Source: an uncultured Clostridia bacterium
GTDB taxonomy: Bacteria; Bacillota; Clostridia; Lachnospirales; Cellulosilyticaceae
Length of the DNA: 64,000 nt
NCBI GenBank assembly: GCA_937981575.1
Contig: CALJNR010000016.1
Span: forward strand, 16,109 to 80,108
Direction: 5' to 3'
A program made the translations under genes and the position numbers. Under the pieces are notes generated by a model. The model was given only the letters and a program-made list of their open reading frames with translations, was not told the origin of the DNA and did no database searches. Each line of letters starts with the position of its first letter. The stretch's first letter is position 1. Positions 46,447 through 54,854 of this stretch are shown piece by piece.

Positions 46447-46450
46447 AATT

Positions 46451-46798
46451 TTATAAAGCTTTTACGCCTTCTTCGCCTGTACGTATCTTAACTACATTTT
46501 CAACTGGATAAATAAAAATTTTACCATCTCCTATTTTGCCTGTTCTAAGTACTTTGGTAGCAGTATCTATTACGAGCTGCACAGGTACTTCACACACACA
46601 GATTTCAAGTTTTACTTTTGGCAGTAAATCCATGGTAAGTTCATTGCCACGGTAAACCTCAGTCTTCCCTTTTTGATTACCACAGCCAAGGACTTGATAA
46701 ACTGTCATACCTGTAATACCAATTTCATTGAGGGCATCCTTTAGTTCATCAAATTTGCTCTGTCTTGTAATAATATCCACTCTTGTAATTTTATCCAT
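46451..46798 (-). CDS. PII family nitrogen regulatory protein
   Basis: The 115-aa protein starts MDKITRVDIITRQSKFDELK and has a T-loop with YRGNE, where Tyr is the usual uridylylation site, and the B/C-loop pattern TGKIGDGKIFIYPVE that binds ATP and 2-oxoglutarate. The order after amt indicates a GlnK-like partner that plugs the ammonium channel. AGGAGGA precedes the ATG, 35 bases after amt. Confidence 0.95.
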   Translation of the reverse strand: MDKITRVDIITRQSKFDELKDALNEIGITGMTVYQVLGCGNQKGKTEVYRGNELTMDLLPKVKLEICVCEVPVQLVIDTATKVLRTGKIGDGKIFIYPVENVVKIRTGEEGVKAL

Positions 46799-46833
46799 GA
46801 TCTTCCTCCTCTATACTATATGATTATATGTTA

Positions 46834-48099
46834 TTAAATGACATCTTTAAAACTAGGTTTTACTTCAAAGTCAGCGTATGAGCTGTTTAAGCCATGTTCG
46901 TGAAGGTCAAGACCTTGAACTTCTTCTTCTTCAGAAACTCTAAGACCAATAGTCTTTTTGATTGCAAAGAAAACAACTGTCATACAGGCAATAGTCCAAG
47001 CGGCTACAGCCAGCACCCCTAAGATCTGAACGCCTAAAAGTGTGAAGCCCCCTCCATAGAGAAGCCCGCCGTCAGTTGCGAAAATACCAACTAGGATTGT
47101 ACCTGTAGCACCACAGAGGCCATGAACGCCAATTGCACCAACTGGGTCATCTATTTTCAGTACTTTATCAATAAACTCAATCCCGATAACAACTACAAAA
47201 CCAGCTATAGTGCCGATTGCAAGGGCGCCTTCGATGCTGACAATGTCACAGCCGGCAGTGATTGCAACAAGACCGGCAAGTGCGCCGTTAAGTGTCATAG
47301 AAACATCAGGTTTTTTGTATTTGATCCAAGTAAAGAACATCGTTACAATAGCAGCAGCTGCAGCCGCAAGATTGGTAGTCATGAAGATGAGTGAGTTAAG
47401 CCCAGTATCCATACCTGATAAAGAAGAACCTGGGTTGAATCCAAACCAGCCCAGCCAGAGAATAAATACGCCTAGTGCGCCAAGTGTTAAGCTGTGACCA
47501 GGAATAGCATTTACTTTACCTTTTTTGCTGTATTTGCCAATACGAGGACCGAGGATCATAGCACCAATAAGAGCTGACCAGCCACCTACAGAGTGAACAA
47601 CAGTTGAACCTGCAAAATCATGGAACCCAAAAGATGATAACCAGCCGCCTCCCCAAATCCAGTGGCCTACTACAGGATAAATAAGTGCTGAAATACAAAA
47701 ACTATAGATAAGGTAAGATGAAAACTTTGTTCTTTCAGCCATGGCACCGGATACGATGGTAGCAGCAGTAGCACAAAAAACTGTTTGCCAAATAATAAAT
47801 GTATTCAGATCAAGTGTCATCCATTCTTTAAGAGATGTGAAATCACTCTGACTAAAAAGTGCTGGGATTCCTATGAAGCCTCCGATACTGTCCCCAAACA
47901 TCAGTGAGAATCCAAGGATATAAAATATAACTGAACCTACAGCGAAGTCCATTAAGTTTTTCATGATAATGTTTCCGGCGTTTTTTGCCCTAGTAAACCC
48001 TGTCTCTACCATACAAAAACCAGCTTGCATAAAAAAAACTAAACATGTACCTAATAATACCCAAAGTGTATCCATTGCAATTGTTAAATTTTGTTCCAT
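46834..48099 (-). CDS. amt: Ammonium transporter Amt
   Basis: The 421-aa protein has 11 to 12 predicted helices and an N-terminal FFMQAGFCMVETGFTRAKNA that matches Amt proteins. The twin-His pore is represented by HSVGGWSALIGAMILGPRIG (first His) and DDPVGAIGVHGLCGATGTIL (second). It imports ammonium. AAGGAGG precedes the ATG. A 200-base leader with a terminator and further hairpins lies upstream. Confidence 0.95.
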   Translation of the reverse strand: MEQNLTIAMDTLWVLLGTCLVFFMQAGFCMVETGFTRAKNAGNIIMKNLMDFAVGSVIFYILGFSLMFGDSIGGFIGIPALFSQSDFTSLKEWMTLDLNTFIIWQTVFCATAATIVSGAMAERTKFSSYLIYSFCISALIYPVVGHWIWGGGWLSSFGFHDFAGSTVVHSVGGWSALIGAMILGPRIGKYSKKGKVNAIPGHSLTLGALGVFILWLGWFGFNPGSSLSGMDTGLNSLIFMTTNLAAAAAAIVTMFFTWIKYKKPDVSMTLNGALAGLVAITAGCDIVSIEGALAIGTIAGFVVVIGIEFIDKVLKIDDPVGAIGVHGLCGATGTILVGIFATDGGLLYGGGFTLLGVQILGVLAVAAWTIACMTVVFFAIKKTIGLRVSEEEEVQGLDLHEHGLNSSYADFEVKPSFKDVI

Positions 48100-48178
48100 A
48101 TTATTAACCTCCTTAATTTTAGTTTTTTTAATAAACTGGGCCCACAGTTTACCAAGAAAATAACTTCATGAGACGATT

Positions 48179-48339
48179 AACTTAAGAGAAGACAGCCGAA
48201 AGGCTCTCGGTCTGATTAAGTTAAACTAAAAAAGGTCTATACATACGTGTTGAACGTATATATAGACCTCGTTGTCTAAGCTCATATTTAAATATGTTAT
48301 TATGGTATTATAATAATCACATTGAGGCTTTTTTGTCAA
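48179..48339 (-). promoter_or_regulatory. Structured leader and promoter of the amt operon
   Basis: On the minus strand TTGACA (48339-48334) and TATTAT (48315-48310) are 18 bp apart, giving a start near 48303. A 16-bp hairpin (48233-48248 with 48254-48269, one wobble) is followed by T6, a true intrinsic terminator about 30-75 bases into the RNA. A second structure with a closing AACTTAA/TTAAGTT helix (48179-48222) follows. This arrangement suggests attenuation of amt. Confidence 0.75.
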
Positions 48340-48437
48340 CAATTTTTTAAAATTTTTTTTGAGGCTTATAACAATTGGGTGTAGAATATAATAAAACAGC
48401 ACTACAAATAAAATAAACGTACAATGGAGGAATGATG

Positions 48438-49532
48438 ATGCAGATAAATTATTGGATGCCTACTAAAATACTAATGGATAGACAGGTTGTACTTAAAAAT
48501 AAAGATGAATTTGCAAAGTATGGCATGCGTGCGCTCATTGTTACCGGGAAAAATTCGGCAAAGGTGACAGGGGCACTTGGAGATGTTGAAAGTGTACTTA
48601 AAGAAAAGGGGATGGGCTGTGAGATTTTTGACCAAATCGAGCAGAATCCTTGCATAGAAACGATTGAAAAGGCTGGAATAATAGGAAGAAAGATGAAGGC
48701 AGACTTTGTCATAGGCATAGGGGGAGGATCTCCTTTAGACGCTGCAAAGGCCATAGGTGTGATGATTAAGCATGAAGAGCTTACTGCTAAGACGCTCTTT
48801 ACTGATAAGAAGCTTCAGAGTATTCCTATACTTGCCGTGCCTACTACAGCAGGCACAGGCAGCGAAACAACGCCATATTCTATTCTGACTGATCATGAGG
48901 CTAAAACCAAAAGGAACTTAGGGCAGACTGTTTTTTGCAGTGCAGCTTTTTTGGATGCGGCTTATACTGAATTTATGCCAATGGATGTCACGGTTCATAC
49001 GGCACTAGATACTATGACTCACCTCGTTGAAAGCTACTTAAACACCAACAGCACTACCTTTAGTGATCTCTTAGTTAAAGAAGGGCTTGCATTATGGGGA
49101 GAATGTCTGCAGCAGCTGCTAAGCGGCAGTTATACCTATGCAATGAGAGAGAAGCTGCTTCTATCTTCAAGCATTGCAGGAATGGCTATTGCGCAGACAG
49201 GAACATCGCTGCCTCATGGGATGGGCTATCCTCTGACATATTATAAAAATGTTCCTCATGGACTGGCTAATGCGGTGCTCTTTAAAGCTTATTTAAGGAG
49301 ATTTAAAGATAAAAAAAGAATAGAAGAAATTTTTAGTCTGCTTGGGTTTGACGGTCAGCGGGCGTTTGAAGAAATGCTGTCGAAATTAGTGAGTTTAAGC
49401 ATTTCAGCTACAAAAGGTGAACTTGAGGTTTGGAGTCAAGAGATGTGCAGCAATACGGCCAAGCTTAAAAATCATCCGGAGCCTATAACTTATAAAGGAA
49501 TCCTTGAAATTTATATGAAGAGCTTGATATAG
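48438..49532 (+). CDS. Iron-containing alcohol dehydrogenase family protein
   Basis: About 364 aa. It has the NAD-binding GGGSPLDAAKAIG and the metal-site segments VPTTAGTGSETTPYSI and LPHGMGYPLTYYKNVPHGLA with the conserved His residues. It resembles short Fe-ADHs that reduce aldehydes or oxidise alcohols. Of three consecutive ATGs (48432, 48435, 48438) the last has the best distance from GGAGG. It is alone on its strand, divergent from amt. Confidence 0.9.
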   Translation: MQINYWMPTKILMDRQVVLKNKDEFAKYGMRALIVTGKNSAKVTGALGDVESVLKEKGMGCEIFDQIEQNPCIETIEKAGIIGRKMKADFVIGIGGGSPLDAAKAIGVMIKHEELTAKTLFTDKKLQSIPILAVPTTAGTGSETTPYSILTDHEAKTKRNLGQTVFCSAAFLDAAYTEFMPMDVTVHTALDTMTHLVESYLNTNSTTFSDLLVKEGLALWGECLQQLLSGSYTYAMREKLLLSSSIAGMAIAQTGTSLPHGMGYPLTYYKNVPHGLANAVLFKAYLRRFKDKKRIEEIFSLLGFDGQRAFEEMLSKLVSLSISATKGELEVWSQEMCSNTAKLKNHPEPITYKGILEIYMKSLI

Positions 49533-49552
49533 AGTGGGTAGTTAACCATTTA

Positions 49553-49606
49553 ACAACCTGCAAAAAAATAGTTAAAAATAGTTAAAAATAGTTAGAAAGA
49601 GGTTGT
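49553..49606 (+). repeat. Three tandem 10-bp repeats framed by an inverted repeat
   Basis: AAAAATAGTT occurs three times in tandem (49564-49593) with 10-bp period. ACAACCT (49553-49559) and AGGTTGT (49600-49606) flank it as an inverted pair. The block lies 100 bp before the HD-GYP gene and could be a helically phased binding site or a hairpin. Confidence 0.7.
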
Positions 49607-49705
49607 AATAGCACCAAAAAGGTGTAAAATAGATAATATAGGGAAGCTATGATTAAATTTCCTTTGTAGTATTATGTTGAATTTGATCCCTGAAGAAGGA
49701 AGGAT

Positions 49706-50746
49706 ATGTCGATGCCAAATGTAGATGTAGCTAAAATTATTATGCCTCTATCAGAATGTACCCCTGGTATGATTCTGCTTCAGCCGATTGTTGATATAGA
49801 TACGGGGAGTACAATAATTGGCAAAGACCAATTATTAACAGAAGAAAGCCTTAAACGCATCAAGCAGTTTAAGCATACTGAGATATGGGTTGGCATCAGT
49901 CAATCAGAGAGTATGTGGAAGATAGGCGAGGAAACGCTAAAGGCGCATAAAAAATATACAGAACTGCTTAAAGATATTATTGGAAATAAAGAGAGCAGTT
50001 TATCTATTAAACTTGATGAGATAGAAGCACTGGCGAGGTGTATTGTCAAAGAGTTTGTATATAATTTTGATTTGCTGGCTTGTGTAAACTTAATGAATGA
50101 TTTAAATAAAGATATTTATACCCATAGCATTAATGTAGCCTTTTTAGCACTTCTTATTGCCAGGTGGATAGATTATAATCCTGAGAAACTCTATAAGGTT
50201 GTTTTAGCAGGACTGCTTCATGATATAGGAAAACTTGATATGCCTGCTTATTTAGTAGATAAGATCCATGACTTAACGATTAAAGAGAGAATAGAATTCA
50301 GAAGACATCCTATTTATGGTTATGAAAAGCTTTGTAAATACAGCGAGCTGGATAATGAGGTACTTAAAGCAGTCTTGACGCATCACGAAAGATGTGATGG
50401 AAGCGGTTTTCCGCTTAATTTAACTGAGGACAGAATTAATGACATTTCTAAAATGATTTCTATTGCAGATGAGTATGATAATCTTAGGAAAAAATATCAT
50501 ATTTTTGAGATTGTGAAAGTCCTTAAATGTGATATGATAAGAAAGTTTGATATTAATATGATGCTTGAATTTTGTAACAATGTGATTAATTATTATATAG
50601 GAGAAAAGGTTGTTCTAAGTACTGAAGAAGTAGCAGAAGTAGCTTTTATTCAGCCCCATGCTTTACATAGGCCCATTGTAAAAGTAAATGATAAATATGT
50701 AGATTTATATGACAATATTAAGATTGAAATTATAAAAGTACTTTAA
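49706..50746 (+). CDS. HD-GYP domain protein, putative c-di-GMP phosphodiesterase
   Basis: The 346-aa protein has an N-terminal region of about 110 residues with no known motif, then an HD-GYP domain: HSINVAFLALLIARW, GLLHDIGK, FRRHPIYGYEKL and HHERCDGSGFP. The GYP site reads GFP, a common variant. The metal ligands HD and H-H are intact. It would hydrolyse cyclic di-GMP or a related dinucleotide. GAAGGAAGG precedes the ATG. Confidence 0.9.
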   Translation: MSMPNVDVAKIIMPLSECTPGMILLQPIVDIDTGSTIIGKDQLLTEESLKRIKQFKHTEIWVGISQSESMWKIGEETLKAHKKYTELLKDIIGNKESSLSIKLDEIEALARCIVKEFVYNFDLLACVNLMNDLNKDIYTHSINVAFLALLIARWIDYNPEKLYKVVLAGLLHDIGKLDMPAYLVDKIHDLTIKERIEFRRHPIYGYEKLCKYSELDNEVLKAVLTHHERCDGSGFPLNLTEDRINDISKMISIADEYDNLRKKYHIFEIVKVLKCDMIRKFDINMMLEFCNNVINYYIGEKVVLSTEEVAEVAFIQPHALHRPIVKVNDKYVDLYDNIKIEIIKVL

Positions 50747-50776
50747 AAAATGCTAACGTGTGCGTTAGCATTTTTT
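50746..50776 (+). terminator. Intrinsic terminator after the HD-GYP gene
   Basis: AATGCTAAC (50749-50757) pairs with GTTAGCATT (50764-50772), with flanking A and T runs giving a longer stem and a T tail. Confidence 0.9.
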
Positions 50777-50822
50777 GTATTTCATCCTCTAGAATACATA
50801 AATAATATCAAGTATGCTTAGT

Positions 50823-51227
50823 TTATTCAGTTTCACCTTGAGGGTTTTTAAAGCTACCTTGCAAGAAATCCATAATTTTTTCACATATTTCTTCCTCGGA
50901 GCGTTCAGGGGTATAACGAATAATCATATTGCCAGATAAAGAAAAAAGGTCTTCAGAAGGTTTAAAGGCGTATTCGAAGTAAGCCGTTTCATCAGGGGCA
51001 AGGTTGCCAAGCTCCAGCTGGTCTAAGATAGTATCCAGGCACAATGATCCCCTTGGCCTAATGATACATTGCTCGGTTATCGCATTTTTATGATCACTGA
51101 TAATAAGTTTTAAGTTATTAATATAGGTATCAGAGGCATTGGTTATTTTGAGTTGAGCTTTAATTGGCGAAGCAGATGCTGCGGAGTTTGCCTCTGTGAT
51201 TTCAGAAATTTTTAAAAGGATACTCAT
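50823..51227 (-). CDS. Hypothetical protein (134 aa), beta-rich
   Basis: The 134-aa acidic protein begins MSILLKISEITEANSAASAS and has alternating beta-like segments (IKAQLKITNASDTYINNLKL) typical of small immunoglobulin-like or DUF11-like modules. No signal peptide is seen. TAGGAGGTG precedes the ATG. Its 5' leader is one copy of a 120-bp element that recurs in inverted orientation at 53147-53270. The next minus-strand gene upstream is the Arg/Cys-rich protein. A spore-surface role is only a guess. Confidence 0.7.
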   Translation of the reverse strand: MSILLKISEITEANSAASASPIKAQLKITNASDTYINNLKLIISDHKNAITEQCIIRPRGSLCLDTILDQLELGNLAPDETAYFEYAFKPSEDLFSLSGNMIIRYTPERSEEEICEKIMDFLQGSFKNPQGETE

Positions 51228-51240
51228 ATAAACACCTCCT

Positions 51241-51362
51241 AATATATAGATTTCACATCTTTAAATCTAAGTTATAGAAGGGTGGTGCATGATGTGAAAT
51301 CATTGTGAGAGACAACTTTATATAGATAAATACCTTAGGGTTATATGTTGTTTCTCTATAGT
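51241..51362 (-). repeat. 120-bp leader element, copy 1
   Basis: This block forms the 5' leader of the 134-aa gene. It contains GATTTCACATC (51249-51259) and GATGTGAAATC (51291-51301), an 11-bp inverted repeat just before the ribosome binding site. About three quarters of its bases match copy 2 (53147-53270) in reverse complement. Confidence 0.75.
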
Positions 51363-51422
51363 ATATGCACTATAGGAGGAGGAAATAGACAGAGCAGCAA
51401 AAGATTTTTATTTCAGAAAAAG

Positions 51423-51445
51423 AAGGCAGGCCAAAGACCTGCCTT
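51423..51445 (-). terminator. Terminator of the Arg/Cys-rich gene
   Basis: AAGGCAGG (51423-51430) pairs with CCTGCCTT (51438-51445). On the minus strand the stem is followed by CTTTTTCT. Confidence 0.75.
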
Positions 51446-51452
51446 TTAAAAC

Positions 51453-51734
51453 TTAAAAACCGTCTCTTCCCCAATAGTTATCGCATTTGCAACATTTGCA
51501 GCATTTGCAGGAATGAACACATTTTGCTTCATCATAAAAATCGTCAAGTGCATCTTCAACACGATCAACAAATCTTAAGCAAGCTGTACATACTGGATCT
51601 CTTCTACGTCTGCGCCTGCGTCCATCAAATGAATCAAAAACTCCTGCTACATCTGAAAAATCTCTGTCATGCCCGCGTCTGCGTCCATCGAAAGCGCCTG
51701 CTACATCTGAAAAATCTCTGCTATAACATCCCAT
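51453..51734 (-). CDS. Small Arg-rich, Cys-rich repeat protein (93 aa)
   Basis: The ATG at 51734 has AAAGGGGA 6 bases upstream, and an in-frame TTG at 51740 is less likely. The protein has two imperfect repeats around RDFSDVAG-(A/V)-FD, each followed by Gly-Arg runs (the second has seven Arg), then a helical acidic segment and a Cys-rich end CVHSCKCCKCCKCDN. Such composition fits metal binding, disulphide cross-linking or a spore-coat component. I know no family for it. Confidence 0.75.
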   Translation of the reverse strand: MGCYSRDFSDVAGAFDGRRRGHDRDFSDVAGVFDSFDGRRRRRRRDPVCTACLRFVDRVEDALDDFYDEAKCVHSCKCCKCCKCDNYWGRDGF

Positions 51735-51937
51735 ATACAATCCCCTTTCAACTATTTAAACTAGAGTCGCGCTACTCTCTTTATATAATATGCAGTAAGA
51801 CAAGAAATGACATTATTTTTATACAAACCTTATTATTAATTCAATTTATTAAAAAAAATGTCGCATTTAATAAGGATAGCTAAAATTAAAACAGTTATTT
51901 GAGTCATAATTGTCTCTTGAAGGAATATATATTATAT

Positions 51938-53065
51938 ATGGATAAGCCTAGGGGGGAGGATGATATAAAAGATATGAAAAAGCTAAAAGATATTATTTTG
52001 ATTGTTCAAATAGCAATGATTTTTATTGGAAGTATTGTAGGAGCCGGTGTCTGCTCGGGGAGGGAACTTAATCAATTTTTTGCAACTTACGGGATGGCAG
52101 GATTTTTAGGACTTATATTGTGCGGCCTGCTTTATATTGTATTTGGAAGAATTATTATTGCGATTGCTACATGCAGCCGAGTACGGTCTTATAACGAGTT
52201 TGTCAACTTAGTGTGTCCAGGCGTAGTGGCCAAGTTTATTAATTTTGTACTAACACTTTTTTTGCTCAGCAGTACAGCGATTATCCTTGCGGGAAGCGGA
52301 GCCATTATTCATCAATATTTTGGCGTTCCGAAGTGGGTAGGTTTTATGACGATGATTGTTATCAGCAGCCTTTTTCTTCTTAGAAAAACCGAGGGGTTAT
52401 TTGAAGTGAATAGTATTGTTGTTCCAACACTTGTCGTTATTATGTCAGCAGTTTTTTTTACATATATCATACAATTTCCATCACACATAAGTTTTTCGAC
52501 TATGCAGCTTATACCAAGACAGAAAAGCAACCTGGCTTTATCTACAATTGTTTATGTAAGCTTTAATATATTAACAATTATAGGGGTATTAGTTCCGCTA
52601 GCCTCGGAACTTAAAAGACCGAAGGAAATTACAAAAGGAATTGTTTTAGGCAGCATTGTGCTTACGATTATCAGTATGTATATCGTCTTTTTGATGCTGG
52701 TTAATCCTTTTTATCCGAAAATGTATGAGATTCCACTGCTTGCGGTAGCCTCGCAGATTAGCAGAGTCCTTCAAGCATGTATTTTGAGTGTAATGTGGCT
52801 AGAGATGTTTTCATCACAGGTGTCAAACATCTACAGCCTAGCGCACTATATGGAAAACAGATTTCAGGTTAAATATAACAAGGCAATATTTTTGATAGTG
52901 GGTATTGCTGCTCCTTTTTCAGTAGTTGGATTTTCTAAGCTTGTAGAGTTTTTATATCCTTTGTATGGCGTGCTGAGTTTAGTTTTTCTTATTTACTGTA
53001 TTACCTATTATATGAAAATTAAAAAGACTGCTGGAAAGATCTGTGCGGGAGTTAAAAATAAATGA
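51938..53065 (+). CDS. YkvI family membrane transporter-like protein
   Basis: About 375 aa with ten or so helices. The start IGSIVGAGVCSGRELNQFFA and the later VSFNILTIIGVLVPLASELK fit the YkvI family, distant relatives of LeuT-fold carriers. The start is uncertain: ATG 51938 (AAGGA 13 bases upstream) or ATG 51974 (GGAGG 14 bases upstream). The substrate is unknown. A 17-bp terminator follows. Confidence 0.85.
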   Translation: MDKPRGEDDIKDMKKLKDIILIVQIAMIFIGSIVGAGVCSGRELNQFFATYGMAGFLGLILCGLLYIVFGRIIIAIATCSRVRSYNEFVNLVCPGVVAKFINFVLTLFLLSSTAIILAGSGAIIHQYFGVPKWVGFMTMIVISSLFLLRKTEGLFEVNSIVVPTLVVIMSAVFFTYIIQFPSHISFSTMQLIPRQKSNLALSTIVYVSFNILTIIGVLVPLASELKRPKEITKGIVLGSIVLTIISMYIVFLMLVNPFYPKMYEIPLLAVASQISRVLQACILSVMWLEMFSSQVSNIYSLAHYMENRFQVKYNKAIFLIVGIAAPFSVVGFSKLVEFLYPLYGVLSLVFLIYCITYYMKIKKTAGKICAGVKNK

Positions 53066-53085
53066 GATAATAATGGTGATTTTAT

Positions 53086-53145
53086 AAGGCTGTAAAATAT
53101 AAAGGTTTATTTGAACAAAAATAACCCCTTATATTTTACAGCCTT
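53086..53145 (+). terminator. Terminator of the YkvI gene
   Basis: AAGGCTGTAAAATATAA (53086-53102) pairs perfectly with its complement at 53129-53145 (17 bp), and a TTTC follows. Confidence 0.85.
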
Positions 53146-53146
53146 T

Positions 53147-53270
53147 CTAGAAGAATAACATATAAACTTAAGTTATTCATTTATGTAAAGTTGTTTCTTA
53201 AATGCTTTCACATCATGCACCATGCTGAATGACTTAAACTTAAAGATGTGAAATCTATATATTTAGGAAT
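53147..53270 (+). repeat. 120-bp leader element, copy 2 (inverted)
   Basis: Read on the plus strand, it matches the minus-strand copy 1, including CATCATGCACCA and GATGTGAAATCTATATAT at its 3' end, where copy 1 runs into a ribosome binding site. Here no gene follows, and the interval 53271-53499 holds no open frame. A hairpin (53343-53351 with 53356-53364) lies downstream. Confidence 0.75.
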
Positions 53271-53499
53271 AGAACTTTGGAGAAAATTTTATGATAAATT
53301 AAGTAGATTGTAAAATAGGGAAATGAGAAGGAGAAAAACTAAAGGCAGGAGCGAACTCCTGCCTGACCTTAACATCTAGCATGCCTAACTATACTATTAA
53401 GGATGATAACTTTATTATACACGCATTTCCATAAATTATCCAGTAAAAAACCAAATTAATCTAGTTTTTTGCAATAATAGGAGAGGGCTTACTTCAGCA

Positions 53500-54252
53500 C
53501 TATTGATGCTCGACAAACTGATCCTCTTCAAACATACATTCATATTGATGCCCATGTTCGTTTTGATAGGTACCTCTTCCATGCTTGAGCCCGTTTTTGA
53601 ACTCCCCGATATATTTATGTTTATTGGGATAGCTGATCATTCCTTTGCCAGTCATGATGCCATCCGCAAAATCTCCCCTATAGACTGTTCCATTTTTCCA
53701 AGTAAAGCAGCCTTTGCCGTGAGGAACCCCTGATAAAATTTCACCTTCATAAATGCCATCTTCTATGTAGAGTTTGCCGACACCCGTTTCTTCGCCGTCA
53801 CGGAACTCTCCTTCATATTTATCACCATTAGGGTAGAGCGCTTTGCCGGTTCCTTGCATATGGTCACGAAGAAAGTTGCCTTCATAAACAGTACCATCTG
53901 CTTTATGAAGTTTGCCTTTGCCTTCCATAAGTCCATTGGAAAAACGGCCTGTATAATATGAGCCATCAGGGAAGTAGCAAGTACCGCTTCCAGTTCTTTC
54001 GCCTTTATGAAAGTCTCCCTCATAAACAATATCATCAGCCAAGTAGCATTTTCCTTTACCATGGGGCACGCCCATGACAAAAGGCCCTTCGTAGCAAAGC
54101 TTTCCTTCTTCATTATAATATTTTCCAAGGCCATGGAAGTTTGAACCTTTTATGCTTCCTTCATACATTACTTTTCCATTTTTGTGATACCATATTTCAT
54201 CATTATACACATCAGAAGCACCGAGTATTAAAGACTTGATTTTCTTTAGCAT
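53500..54252 (-). CDS. MORN-repeat protein
   Basis: The 250-aa protein is built almost entirely of about ten MORN repeats of 22-23 residues (for example YEGDFHKGERTGSGTCYFPD and YEGNFLRDHMQGTGKALYPN). These form extended beta-hairpin rods that in eukaryotes bind membranes or partner proteins. No signal peptide is visible. AAGGAG precedes the ATG. It lies on the same strand downstream of the spore-maturation genes spmA and spmB, which hints at a developmental role only by location. Confidence 0.9.
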   Translation of the reverse strand: MLKKIKSLILGASDVYNDEIWYHKNGKVMYEGSIKGSNFHGLGKYYNEEGKLCYEGPFVMGVPHGKGKCYLADDIVYEGDFHKGERTGSGTCYFPDGSYYTGRFSNGLMEGKGKLHKADGTVYEGNFLRDHMQGTGKALYPNGDKYEGEFRDGEETGVGKLYIEDGIYEGEILSGVPHGKGCFTWKNGTVYRGDFADGIMTGKGMISYPNKHKYIGEFKNGLKHGRGTYQNEHGHQYECMFEEDQFVEHQ

Positions 54253-54314
54253 CGTTATTTCTCCTTAAACCTTAATTAGTTTTATTATAGCACTTTTAAG
54301 GCAAAAGGAATACA

Positions 54315-54854
54315 TTATATTCCAAAAAACCATAAAGCTAGGTAATAAGACGCAATAATACCAGCGGCAGTTGCTAAAAGTGCCCCGGCTAAGGTGTAGC
54401 GCGTATCCTTAATCTTAATGCACATGAAGTATACGGAAAGTGTATAAAATATAGTTTCTGTGCAGCCAAACATGATGGATACGAGTCTTCCTGTAAAAGA
54501 ATCCGGGCCAAAAGTTTTGAAAATATCAAGAATAAGTCCTGTTGCAGCTGAAGAAGAAAAGGTGCGCATTAGTGCAATGGGTACAACTTCACTGGGGAAT
54601 TTAGACCAACTGATTAGTGGAGCAATTAAATGTGACAAGCCGTTTAAGGCTCCAGAACTCCTAAGCATACCCACTGCCATCATAAGCCCAATTAGAGTTG
54701 GAAGAATATCAACGACTACTTTTAACCCATCAGTTGCCCCTTCGATAAAAGCTTCGTAAACATTTACATTCTTTATGAGGCCATAAATGATAATACCTAA
54801 AATAATTATAGGAATCATCCAGTCTGACAGCCAGATGAAAAACATCATATTCAT
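54315..54854 (-). CDS. spmB: Spore maturation protein B
   Basis: The 179-aa membrane protein matches SpmB: helices with the nucleoside-recognition type pattern (VVVDILPTLIGLMMAVGMLR, and FGCTETIFYTLSVYFM). With SpmA it is needed for core dehydration of the spore. AGGAGG precedes the ATG, which overlaps spmA by four bases. Confidence 0.93.
   Translation of the reverse strand: MNMMFFIWLSDWMIPIIILGIIIYGLIKNVNVYEAFIEGATDGLKVVVDILPTLIGLMMAVGMLRSSGALNGLSHLIAPLISWSKFPSEVVPIALMRTFSSSAATGLILDIFKTFGPDSFTGRLVSIMFGCTETIFYTLSVYFMCIKIKDTRYTLAGALLATAAGIIASYYLALWFFGI

Noticed and set aside
48100..48339. A T-box or known glutamine riboswitch in the amt leader
   Set aside because: The T-box sequence and the known glutamine aptamer cores are not recognisable, so the leader is reported as unassigned.
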